Of a stretch of 64,000 nt of DNA, positions 27,125 through 34,993 are shown piece by piece. Position numbers and translations under genes: made by a program. Each line of letters begins with the position of its first letter. Within the stretch, counting starts at the first letter, position 1. The stretch comes from Bacteroidota bacterium (GTDB lineage: Bacteria; Bacteroidota; Bacteroidia; Bacteroidales; CAIXZF01), in assembly GCA_022709385.1 (NCBI GenBank), contig JAKLIX010000004.1, positions 62,001-126,000 on the forward strand, given 5' to 3'. Under the pieces are notes generated by a model that was not told where the DNA came from, searched no databases, and saw nothing but the letters and a program-made list of their open reading frames with translations.

Positions 27125-29071
27125 ATGGCACAGGGTTCAAATCTTAACCGGCTTACATTCAGCGGATTGGTCATCACGCTGGGAATCATTTACGGGGATA
27201 TTGGTACCTCTCCCCTTTACGTATTGCGGGCCATTGCCAACGGGGCGGGTGCCATTAACCGTGAGGTGATCATGGGCGGCATTTCCTGTATCTTCTGGAC
27301 GCTGACCCTTCAGACCACCCTCAAATATGTACTGATTACCCTCAGGGCCGACAATAAGGGGGAAGGCGGAATCTTCGCCCTCTACGCCCTGATCAGGAAA
27401 AAAGCACGCTGGGCATTTATTTTCGCGATCATCGGTGGAAGCACCCTGCTTGCAGACGGGATCATCACTCCTGCCATTACCGTGGTTTCTGCCGTGGAAG
27501 GGCTCAAAATGGTGAATCCGTCCATTCCCATCATACCCATTGTACTCGGGATCATCTGCCTGCTTTTTCTTATCCAGCAGTTTGGTACCAAATGGATCGG
27601 AGAGTCCTTCGGTCCCATCATGTTCATCTGGTTCAGCATGCTGGGAATACTGGGATTTATGCAGGTAGTGGAGATGCCATTTATTCTTGACTCGTTGAAT
27701 CCAATCTATGCCTACAGGCTGCTGGCAGAACACCCGGAGGGTTACTTGCTGCTGGGAGCAGTTTTTCTCTGCACCACTGGAGCTGATGCGCTTTATTCCG
27801 ACCTGGGCCATTGCGGTGTGAAGAATATCAGGGTTTCATGGATGTATGTGAAGGTGACGCTTTTACTCAATTACATGGGGCAGGGTGCATGGCTGCTTTC
27901 CAATCCTGAAGTCGACCTGTCCATCAACAACCCCTTTTTCAATATCATGCCGATCTGGTTCCTGATGCCGGGCATCCTGATCGCCACCATCGCCGCCGTC
28001 ATCGCCAGCCAGGCTATGATCACCTCCTCATTCACCATTATCAGTGAAGCCATACTGCTGAATTTCTGGCCCAAGGTTCAGATCCAGTACCCCACCCAGA
28101 TCAAAGGACAGATGTTCGTCCCCAGTGTGAACCGTTTCCTGTGGATCGCCTGTATCCTGGTCATCCTGTTTTTCCAGAAATCAGCCAATATGGAAGCCGC
28201 TTACGGACTGACCATCAATATCACCATGCTGATGACGACCGTACTGATGGGCTTTTACTTGTATTACAGCAAGGTGCCGTCCATGTTGGCTGCACTTTTC
28301 GTGGGCCTGTACCTGCTGATTGAAGGAATGTTCCTTTATTCAAACCTGAATAAATTCATGCATGGCGGATGGGCCACCTTCCTGATCGCCGGTGTCATGT
28401 TTATTATTATGTATGTATGGTTCAGGGGAAGATCCATCAAAAACCGCTTCATCGCTTTCAGTAAGGTGGCCAATTACCTCGATTGGTTCAGGGACATTAA
28501 AATCGATGAAAGCATCCCCAAATATGCCACCAACCTGGTGTACCTGACCAAGGCCAATTTTAAGTCCGATATCGAGACCAAGATCATTTACTCCATCTTC
28601 AACAAACAGCCGAAGCGGGCGGACATGTACTGGTTTATCCATCTCGATATTGTCGATGATCCGCATACGATGGACTACGTGGTGGATATCCTGATTCCGG
28701 ATACCCTCATCCGCATCGATTTCAAACTGGGATTCAAGGTTCAACCGCGGGTAAACCTGTATTTCAAGCAGGTTATCCAGGAGCTTGTCAAGAATAATGA
28801 GATCGATATCACCAGCCGTTATGAGTCATTGCATAAACATCATGTACCGGGCGATTTCAAGTTTGTCATCATCGACCGGATACAGAATTATGATTTTGAC
28901 TTCAGGGCCTTCGAGCAGGCCATCATGGATGTGTACGCCGTGCTGAAAAAGATCGGTGTATCCGACACCAAAGCGTATGGCCTGGATACCAGTAATGTGT
29001 ATATTGAAAAGGTGCCGTTGCAGTTGGAAGAGGATACCCCGAGCAGGTTGCGAAGGTTTTATGATCATTAA
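27125..29071 (+). CDS. kup: Kup-type potassium uptake protein
   Basis: 648 residues, full length for the KUP/HAK/KT family. The N-terminal signature GIIYGDIGTSPLYVLRAI is followed by TLQTTLKYVLITLRADNKGEGGIFALYAL. About 12 membrane helices run to residue ~440. A cytoplasmic C-terminal domain holds EKVPLQLEEDTPSRLRRFYDH. It imports K+ with protons. The antiporter gene follows 14 bases later, so both may share one transcript for K+/Na+/H+ balance. No truncation. Confidence 0.93.
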   Translation: MAQGSNLNRLTFSGLVITLGIIYGDIGTSPLYVLRAIANGAGAINREVIMGGISCIFWTLTLQTTLKYVLITLRADNKGEGGIFALYALIRKKARWAFIFAIIGGSTLLADGIITPAITVVSAVEGLKMVNPSIPIIPIVLGIICLLFLIQQFGTKWIGESFGPIMFIWFSMLGILGFMQVVEMPFILDSLNPIYAYRLLAEHPEGYLLLGAVFLCTTGADALYSDLGHCGVKNIRVSWMYVKVTLLLNYMGQGAWLLSNPEVDLSINNPFFNIMPIWFLMPGILIATIAAVIASQAMITSSFTIISEAILLNFWPKVQIQYPTQIKGQMFVPSVNRFLWIACILVILFFQKSANMEAAYGLTINITMLMTTVLMGFYLYYSKVPSMLAALFVGLYLLIEGMFLYSNLNKFMHGGWATFLIAGVMFIIMYVWFRGRSIKNRFIAFSKVANYLDWFRDIKIDESIPKYATNLVYLTKANFKSDIETKIIYSIFNKQPKRADMYWFIHLDIVDDPHTMDYVVDILIPDTLIRIDFKLGFKVQPRVNLYFKQVIQELVKNNEIDITSRYESLHKHHVPGDFKFVIIDRIQNYDFDFRAFEQAIMDVYAVLKKIGVSDTKAYGLDTSNVYIEKVPLQLEEDTPSRLRRFYDH

Positions 29072-29085
29072 AGAGGGATATTGCA

Positions 29086-30330
29086 ATGATTGAACTTGCC
29101 CCCGGGATCCCTTCCGAAATGCCGTTTACGATTACCCTGTTGTTGTTGCTGCTGGTTGCCAGGGTGCTGGGTGAAGCCTTTGAGCGCCTGAACCAGCCGG
29201 CCATTATCGGTGAAGTGTTGGCCGGCTTTATCCTCGGACCCTCACTGCTCAATGTTGTTCATTACTCCAATACCCTTGCCGTGCTGTCGGAACTGGGTAT
29301 CTTCCTGCTGATCATCCTGGCAGGGGTGGAGATCAGGCTGGAAGAGATCCGTCAGTCTTTCCGGGGTAAGGGAAGCTGGGTGCCTGTCATGGTGTTTATG
29401 CTGCCCCTGAGTGCCGGCTACCTTACAGGACTGGCCTTTGGTTTTCAAAACATGCTCTCTCTTTTTATAGGGCTGTGTATGGCTGTGGCTGCGCTTCCTG
29501 TCAGTATCCGGGTGTTGATGGACCTTGGCGAGGTTCATTCTTTCCTGGGCCGCAAGATCATCTCGGCAGCCATGTTCAATGATGTCCTGGCGTTTCTCAT
29601 CCTCGGCATCCTTATCTCCACCAGGGAAACAGATTCGACCATCGGGCAGATTGTGGTTTCTGTATTGATCACCTTGGGCAAGATCGCGCTCTTTGCACTG
29701 ATGATCATATTGATACACAAGTTGTTTCAATTTGTTACCCGGCGCGTTCCCTTTGTGCATCACCACCTCGACGTGCTGATCAACTTTCTCAGGGGTAAGG
29801 AATCCCTTTTTGCCATTACCCTGCTGTTTGTACTTTTCTTTGCAGGAGTGTCCGAAGTGCTCGGACTGCATTTTGTGATCGGTTCTTTTTTCGGTGCGGT
29901 ACTGTTGCGGAAAGAACTGCTCGGAGACGAGAATTTCGACCAGATACGAGAGAAAACTTCGGGTATCACCATGGGTTTCCTGGCTCCTGTATTCTTTGCC
30001 AGTATGGGAGTACAATTCAATATCAATGTGATCGGCCACTATACCCTGTTGGTGGCGGTCATCCTGATTGCCTTTGTCTCAAAAGTGGGAGCCGGCGTCC
30101 TGGGAGCCAGGCTTGCAGGGCTTTCAGCCAGAGATGGCCTGACGCTGGGGATCGGTCTCAATGCCGGCGGCATGATGGAATTGCTGGTGGCAAAACTCGC
30201 ACTGCAGAAAGGCTTTATTGATACTTCGGTCTACTCGGTGCTGGTGATCCTGGGAATCATGACCACCCTGGTCAGTCCTTATCTGCTCAGGGAACGCTTC
30301 AGGAAAATGAATAAAGCGCAAGGAGGGTAA
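29086..30330 (+). CDS. CPA2-family monovalent cation:proton antiporter
   Basis: 414 residues with about 12-13 membrane helices. The first carry the NhaP/KefB-type motif LNQPAIIGEVLAGFILGPSLL; later segments include MFNDVLAFLILGIL, FFAGVSEVLGLHFVIGSFFGAVLL and LGIGLNAGGMMELLVAKLAL. No KTN/RCK or TrkA domain is fused. It would exchange Na+ or K+ for H+ at the inner membrane. It follows kup closely. Which cation is carried cannot be decided from the sequence. Confidence 0.85.
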   Translation: MIELAPGIPSEMPFTITLLLLLLVARVLGEAFERLNQPAIIGEVLAGFILGPSLLNVVHYSNTLAVLSELGIFLLIILAGVEIRLEEIRQSFRGKGSWVPVMVFMLPLSAGYLTGLAFGFQNMLSLFIGLCMAVAALPVSIRVLMDLGEVHSFLGRKIISAAMFNDVLAFLILGILISTRETDSTIGQIVVSVLITLGKIALFALMIILIHKLFQFVTRRVPFVHHHLDVLINFLRGKESLFAITLLFVLFFAGVSEVLGLHFVIGSFFGAVLLRKELLGDENFDQIREKTSGITMGFLAPVFFASMGVQFNINVIGHYTLLVAVILIAFVSKVGAGVLGARLAGLSARDGLTLGIGLNAGGMMELLVAKLALQKGFIDTSVYSVLVILGIMTTLVSPYLLRERFRKMNKAQGG

Positions 30331-30338
30331 GGGTGTGA

Positions 30339-30418
30339 GGGAATGCCAGAAGGCGGGAATGCCGGAATGCGGGAATGCCAGAATGCGGGAATGCCAGAAG
30401 GCGGGAATGCCAGAAGGC
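30339..30418. repeat. Five 16-bp tandem repeats between convergent genes
   Basis: Five contiguous copies of GGGAATGCCAGAAGGC with T/G and A/G variants (30339-30354, 30355-30370, 30371-30386, 30387-30402, 30403-30418) and a partial sixth (AGGAATGAATGG). Each unit is itself two related 8-mers. They fill nearly all of the space between the antiporter and dedA 3' ends. Confidence 0.9.
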
Positions 30419-30434
30419 AGGAATGAATGGATGA

Positions 30435-31094
30435 TCAGGAGCTTGGTTTTCTGAGGGAGCGGAGCCAGGGTCTGAGGGCGGCTATAACGGGCGGTACCAG
30501 GGATATGGCTATGATGGCCAGGATAACCATGGTGAAATTATTCTGGACAAAGGGGATGTTTCCGAAAAAATAACCGGCAAGGCAAAAGATATTGGTCCAG
30601 ATGATATTGCCAAGGATACTGAAAGTCACGAATTTCCTGTAATTCATGGTTCCGACACCGGCCACGAAAGGCGCGAAAGTCCTGATAATGGGCATGAAAC
30701 GGGCCAGTACGATGGTTTTGCCGCCGTGCTTTTCGTAAAACGCGTGCGTCTGATCGAGGTACTTTCTCCTGATCAGCCTGTAATTTTTTTCATACACCTT
30801 TCCTCCAAGGAAGTGGCCAATCCAGTAATTGGTATTATCACCGATAAATGCCGCCACAAAAAAGGTAAGGATCACCAGTTTGATCTCCAGCAGCTGACCC
30901 GGCATGGCCGCAATGGTTCCGGCAGCAAACAGCAGGGAATCACCGGGTAAGAAGGGTGTAATCACCAGTCCGGTTTCACAGAATACGATCAAAAACAGGA
31001 TTAAATAGGTAAGTGTTTGATAATCTGTTACTATTTCGAAGAGGTGTTTATCGATATGAAGGATAAAGTCAATTAAATAGCTTAGCCAGTCCAT
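30435..31094 (-). CDS. DedA-family (VTT domain) membrane protein
   Basis: 219 residues with about five to six membrane segments. DedA/SNARE-associated hallmarks are visible: FCETGLVITPFLPGDSLLFAAG, GDNTNYWIGHFLGGKVYEK, and FYEKHGGKTIVLARFMPIIRTFAPFVAGVG. Members are undecaprenyl-phosphate or phospholipid scramblases/flippases, or are linked to membrane homeostasis; the exact substrate here is unknown. It has its own promoter box and converges on the antiporter across the tandem repeat. Confidence 0.9.
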   Translation of the reverse strand: MDWLSYLIDFILHIDKHLFEIVTDYQTLTYLILFLIVFCETGLVITPFLPGDSLLFAAGTIAAMPGQLLEIKLVILTFFVAAFIGDNTNYWIGHFLGGKVYEKNYRLIRRKYLDQTHAFYEKHGGKTIVLARFMPIIRTFAPFVAGVGTMNYRKFVTFSILGNIIWTNIFCLAGYFFGNIPFVQNNFTMVILAIIAISLVPPVIAALRPWLRSLRKPSS

Positions 31095-31120
31095 AGGTTT
31101 TAAAGGTTTGTCAGTTGCGG

Positions 31121-31128
31121 CAAAGGTA
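31121..31128 (-). promoter_or_regulatory. -7 promoter box of dedA
   Basis: The minus strand reads TACCTTTG (TAnnTTTG), about 27 bases before the dedA ATG. The -33 region is weak. Confidence 0.45.
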
Positions 31129-31250
31129 TGCCGAAACCGGATGCGTTTGATGAAAAATCCCCTCGCGGGAAGTTTGAATTACATATGTCATTCTGTTCCT
31201 GATACTGAAGGCCCGCAGAACAATGTAAATGTGAAGGGAACAACCCCTTC

Positions 31251-32666
31251 TTACCCGATCAGGTAATAAAGCAACAGGAAAAGTGCTCCGGAGAGGAAAA
31301 CGGTAACGGGAACGGTGACGAACCAGGCGATGGCAATGCTGCGGATGGTCTTTCTCCTCAGGTTTTTCAGTCCTTTTCCGGCAACCATGGTGCCGGCTAC
31401 TCCGGAAGACAGCACATGGGTGGTACTGACGGGCAGGCCCAGCGCGGTCGACACTCCGATGGTGGATGCGGCCACGAGTTCGGCACTGGCCCCCTGTGCA
31501 TAGGTAAGCGGCGACTTACCGATCTTCTCCCCGATGGTCACTACGATCCTTCTCCACCCGATCATCGTACCCAGCCCGAGGGAAATGGAGATCATCAGGA
31601 TCACCCAGGTGGGGGAGTATTCAGTGTACCTGCGTAACTGCCTGATGTCTCCGGAAAGGGTAGACGCAAGGGCTTTCTGTTCCGTTGAGGCGGGATTTTC
31701 CCTGAGGTCTTCCAGAAAGATCCCGGTCTTCTTGGTTACCAGCACGATGTTCTTCCTGATTTCAAAATGTTCCTTTGCCGGAAGTTCCCTGAAATGTTTG
31801 ATATTGCCGATATGTTCCCCGATCTGGCCGACCCGGCCACGAAGTACCCTGTATTGGGCGAGATCGAAATCATTGAGTTGCAGGGTGTCAACTTTATCGA
31901 GGGTGGCGGATATCCGGTTGATGTCGCGAACCATTTCCGGTACCGGTCGTGAATGATCGAGTGCGAAGTGTACGGGAACGATGGCCATCAGTATGATCAT
32001 CACCAGACCCACACCTTTCTGGCCGTCGTTGGAGCCGTGTGAAAAACTGACGCTCGTACAGGTCAATACCAGGACCGAGCGAATCCAAAAGGGCGGCGGA
32101 GTCTTGTCGGGAGGTTTGTCGAAAAGCCGCTGGTCTTTGATCAGATACTTCAGGAACATCATCAGGAACATGGCCAGGCCAAAGCCGAAAACCGGGGAGA
32201 TCAGCAGCGACAGACCCACCTCTTCGACTTTATGCCAGTTCAGCGCCACGCCGCTGCTGCCGGGGATCATCAGGAATGCGATTCCCACCCCGAAAATGGA
32301 GCCGATCAGTGTGTGTGAACTTGAGCAGGGAATGCCCATGTACCAGGTACCCAGGTTCCAGATGATGGCGGTCAGCACCAGCGACAAGACCATGGCCACG
32401 CTGTGGTAAACATTCTGGTCGATCAGGATCTCAGCCGGAAGCAGGTTCATGATCCCCATGGCAACGGCGATACCACCGAGGTAAACACCAAGAAAATTAC
32501 ATATCCCCGACCAGATGACCGCAACGGTAGGCCGCAGGGAATGGGTGTAAATCACCGTGGCAACGGCATTGGCCGTATCGTGGAATCCGTTGATGAATTC
32601 GAAAGCACAGGCGGCTACGATACAGAGAAGGAGCAGGGTTGTAAGCAGCGGGTCAAGTCCAAACAT
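31251..32666 (-). CDS. Inorganic phosphate transporter, PiT family
   Basis: 471 residues from ATG 32666. A longer frame to 32954 only shadows pyrD. The N-terminal signature is FEFINGFHDTANAVATVIYT; the second PiT repeat is GLPVSTTHVLSSGVAGTMVA, with GIPCSSSHTLIGSIFG and FSHGSNDGQKGVGLV between them. About ten membrane helices are split by a cytoplasmic helical region (~250-380). It imports phosphate, probably as a metal-phosphate, with a proton or sodium gradient. No PhoU gene is adjacent. A second PiT-type protein lies at the window's end. Confidence 0.92.
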   Translation of the reverse strand: MFGLDPLLTTLLLLCIVAACAFEFINGFHDTANAVATVIYTHSLRPTVAVIWSGICNFLGVYLGGIAVAMGIMNLLPAEILIDQNVYHSVAMVLSLVLTAIIWNLGTWYMGIPCSSSHTLIGSIFGVGIAFLMIPGSSGVALNWHKVEEVGLSLLISPVFGFGLAMFLMMFLKYLIKDQRLFDKPPDKTPPPFWIRSVLVLTCTSVSFSHGSNDGQKGVGLVMIILMAIVPVHFALDHSRPVPEMVRDINRISATLDKVDTLQLNDFDLAQYRVLRGRVGQIGEHIGNIKHFRELPAKEHFEIRKNIVLVTKKTGIFLEDLRENPASTEQKALASTLSGDIRQLRRYTEYSPTWVILMISISLGLGTMIGWRRIVVTIGEKIGKSPLTYAQGASAELVAASTIGVSTALGLPVSTTHVLSSGVAGTMVAGKGLKNLRRKTIRSIAIAWFVTVPVTVFLSGALFLLLYYLIG

Positions 32667-32725
32667 GGGAGTGCTGATTATCGGTTTGTTGCTAAGTGGT
32701 GCATTGGCGTTCTGTAACTGTCTGA

Positions 32726-33637
32726 TTATAGGATCAATCCACCCACCAGGTCCCGGATCTGTGCCACCCGGTGGCGGATCATGTAATCTTTCAGTCCGCT
32801 GATGATTTCGGGAACCGCCATGGGATTCACGAAATTGGCTGTCCCCACCTGCACTGCCGTGGCGCCGGCCAGCAGGAACTCTACGGCATCGCCGGCCCTG
32901 GCAATACCGCCGATGCCGATGACTGGCAGGTTCACGGCCCGTGTCACCTGCCACACCATGCGCAGGGCAACAGGCTTGATGGCCGGCCCGCTCAATCCGC
33001 CGGTTACCGTGGAAAGTACGGGTTTCCGCTTTTCAGCATCGATCGCCATGCCCAGCAGGGTATTGATCAGGCTCAGGGCATCCGCACCCCCGTCGGCAAC
33101 GGCCCTGGCGATCTCCACGATACTGGTCACATTGGGCGATAATTTGACAATGAGGGGTTTGGGGTACACTTTACGCACTGCCGCAGTAACGGCCAGGGCG
33201 CTGGGACAGGAAGTCCCGAAGGCCATGCCGCCTGCTTTCACATTGGGACAGGAGATGTTCAGTTCTATCGCCCTGATGTGGTCCAGAGCGGCCATCTTTT
33301 CAGCCACTTCCACGTAGCTTTCAACAGTGGAGCCGGATACATTGGCGATGATGACAGTGTCGATCTTCTGTAACTCAGGATAGATGTTCGATACAAAGTA
33401 GTCTATGCCTTTGTTTTGAAGTCCAACGGCATTCAGCATGCCGGATGCCGTTTCGGCCATGCGTGGATAGGGGTTTCCGGCACGCGGCTCGGCAGTGGTG
33501 GCTTTCACGATAATGGCACCCGGCAGGGAGGGATCGTAGAAATCGGCAAACTCATGCCCGTAACCGAAAGTGCCGGAGGCGGTCATCACGGGGTTTTTCA
33601 GCCTTAGTCCGCACAGTTCAACACGCAGGTCTTCCAT
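32726..33637 (-). CDS. pyrD: Dihydroorotate dehydrogenase B, catalytic subunit
   Basis: 303 residues from ATG 33637, where the conserved DLRVELCGLRLKNPVMTASGTFGYG begins (the longer frame to 33673 is unlikely). It is a TIM barrel with FMN. LNISCPNVKAGGMAFGTS carries the active-site loop of class 1B enzymes, and GIGGIARAGDAVEFLLAGATAVQVGTANF the FMN phosphate site. It oxidises dihydroorotate to orotate in pyrimidine synthesis. Ten bases after pyrK, its electron-transfer partner, which confirms the NAD-linked class 1B type. Confidence 0.95.
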   Translation of the reverse strand: MEDLRVELCGLRLKNPVMTASGTFGYGHEFADFYDPSLPGAIIVKATTAEPRAGNPYPRMAETASGMLNAVGLQNKGIDYFVSNIYPELQKIDTVIIANVSGSTVESYVEVAEKMAALDHIRAIELNISCPNVKAGGMAFGTSCPSALAVTAAVRKVYPKPLIVKLSPNVTSIVEIARAVADGGADALSLINTLLGMAIDAEKRKPVLSTVTGGLSGPAIKPVALRMVWQVTRAVNLPVIGIGGIARAGDAVEFLLAGATAVQVGTANFVNPMAVPEIISGLKDYMIRHRVAQIRDLVGGLIL

Positions 33638-33647
33638 GGGTGGATGA

Positions 33648-34457
33648 TTAAATAACGGGACAGGAGTCAGCAATCCGGGCAGCTTGATCCCAGCCGCTTA
33701 AGCGATTGATATTAAACACCGGACCCTCTGTACAAACACATTGGTTGCCTTCCGTGGTAGGCACCACGCAGCAGAGACACACACCCACGCCGCAGGCCAT
33801 GGTGTTTTCGAGCGAGACCTCGCAGGGAACGGAAGCTTTCATGGCCAACATTGCCACGGCGCGCAGCATGGCTTCCGGGCCACAGGCATAGACCATGGTA
33901 TAGGGGAGGGGCCGGTCAAACAGGCTGTGAGCGGTCACCAGGCCTTTCTCTCCGAGGCTGCCGTCTTCAGTGGTGATGAAAACCGCTCCGTTGCGTTCAA
34001 AATCAGCGGTTTCAATGATGTCCTTTTCCGTTCGTCCTCCCAGCAGGCAATCGGTCCGGAAACCTCCGGCCTTGAGCCTGGCCGACAAAAAGAGCAGGGG
34101 TGCGATTCCGCAGCCGCCACCCACCAACAGGACCGGACCTTTTTCAGGCATGGTGAATCCGCGCCCGAGCGGGTAAACAGTGTTGATGACGGTTCCGGGC
34201 AGGATGCCGGCCAGCCTGCGCGTTCCCTCGCCCACCAACTTGATCAGGAAGCTGATGGTATTATCCTTATAATCAACCGCATGGATAGAAAACGGCCGGC
34301 GCAGGAATACCCCGGGACCTGGTGGTACAAGCAATTCTGCAAACTGGCCCGGTTCACATTCCGGAAGCGGGGATGGTGCCGTGAAATCAAGCCTGTGATA
34401 AAACGGGCTTAACTGAACGTTCTCTCGCAGGACAAGATCATGGATTGCTTTGCTCAT
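33648..34457 (-). CDS. pyrK: Dihydroorotate dehydrogenase B, electron-transfer subunit
   Basis: 269 residues from ATG 34457. A ferredoxin-reductase-like protein: FAD-binding RRPFSIH, the NAD-binding GGGCGIAPLLFLSARL, and a C-terminal [2Fe-2S] site C-x4-C-x2-C...C in ACGVGVCLCCVVPTTEGNQC. It passes electrons from PyrD's FMN to NAD+. The start overlaps the DUF5606 gene by 20 bases and the stop lies 10 bases before pyrD, so it belongs to a three-gene operon. The upstream extension to 34562 runs through the neighbouring gene and is rejected. Confidence 0.94.
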   Translation of the reverse strand: MSKAIHDLVLRENVQLSPFYHRLDFTAPSPLPECEPGQFAELLVPPGPGVFLRRPFSIHAVDYKDNTISFLIKLVGEGTRRLAGILPGTVINTVYPLGRGFTMPEKGPVLLVGGGCGIAPLLFLSARLKAGGFRTDCLLGGRTEKDIIETADFERNGAVFITTEDGSLGEKGLVTAHSLFDRPLPYTMVYACGPEAMLRAVAMLAMKASVPCEVSLENTMACGVGVCLCCVVPTTEGNQCVCTEGPVFNINRLSGWDQAARIADSCPVI

Positions 34458-34920
34458 CTTCCCCGGCTTCCTGTGTTGGTTCTTCTCCGGACCCTTCAGC
34501 GGTATCTGAAGTGGCCGCTGCTTCCGGGGTTTCTTCTGTGAAATCAAGTAAGTTTTTCTCAATCAGCAGGTTATACCAGGCAATGATCTTCTTGATGTCC
34601 GAAGTATAAACCCTTTCCTGGTCAAAGTCAGGCATGACCTCCGAAAAGAACTGCCTTAGCACTGCTCCGTCGGATTTGGGATCGATGGCGGCCTTGCCTT
34701 CCTGCTTTTCGTACATCTTTTTCAACACCTCCTTCAGGGCTGCATCCTCACCGGTGGTAAAAACGCTGATCTCTTCCAGGGAGCTCATTTTCTCGTGGGT
34801 GAAGACCGGGAAACGTTTCCCGTCTGTCATGGATTCCACGATGGCCCCGGTCTTGGTTTGGGCTACCAGTGTGAACAGGCCGCCCTTCCCCGAAATTGTC
34901 ATGATCTTCGACAGGTCCAT
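34438..34920 (-). CDS. DUF5606 domain protein
   Basis: 160 residues. The N-terminal domain MDLSKIMTISGKGGLFTLVAQTKTGAIVESMTDGKR followed by SLEEISVFTTGEDAALKEVLKKM is, to my recollection, the DUF5606 family, nearly confined to Bacteroidota and often single-copy. An acidic, low-complexity tail (TPEAAATSDTAEGSGEEPTQEAGEDE) ends the protein. Function is unknown. It is the first gene of the pyrK-pyrD transcript and overlaps pyrK by 20 bases. Confidence 0.75.
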   Translation of the reverse strand: MDLSKIMTISGKGGLFTLVAQTKTGAIVESMTDGKRFPVFTHEKMSSLEEISVFTTGEDAALKEVLKKMYEKQEGKAAIDPKSDGAVLRQFFSEVMPDFDQERVYTSDIKKIIAWYNLLIEKNLLDFTEETPEAAATSDTAEGSGEEPTQEAGEDEQSNP

Positions 34921-34936
34921 AGAATAAATTTTTTGT

Positions 34937-34944
34937 CAAATGTA
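34937..34944 (-). promoter_or_regulatory. -7 promoter box of the DUF5606-pyrK-pyrD operon
   Basis: The minus strand reads TACATTTG (TAnnTTTG), 16 bases before the ATG at 34920. The upstream -33 region is T-rich without a clear TTTG. Confidence 0.42.
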
Positions 34945-34993
34945 CACCAAAAAGCGAAAAAACATGAATTATGGGATATGAAGGTCGAGATGA

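Noticed and set aside
27075..27269. Short open frame overlapping the kup start
   Set aside because: It runs in another frame over the kup promoter and conserved N-terminus and shows no family pattern.
29242..30039. 265-codon minus-strand frame antisense to the antiporter
   Set aside because: It is a shadow of hydrophobic codons, with a His/Gln/Asp-rich composition and no homology.
30339..30418. Tandem repeat considered as a CRISPR array
   Set aside because: Units are contiguous, with no unique spacers, and no cas genes are present.
31233..31250. GAAGGG/CCCTTC inverted repeat after the phosphate transporter considered as terminator
   Set aside because: It overlaps the stop region, has a short stem and lacks a T-run in the transcription direction.
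32667..32954. N-terminal extension of the phosphate transporter frame
   Set aside because: It overlaps pyrD, is rich in Arg/Gly/Pro as expected of an antiframe, and the PiT signature starts right after ATG 32666.
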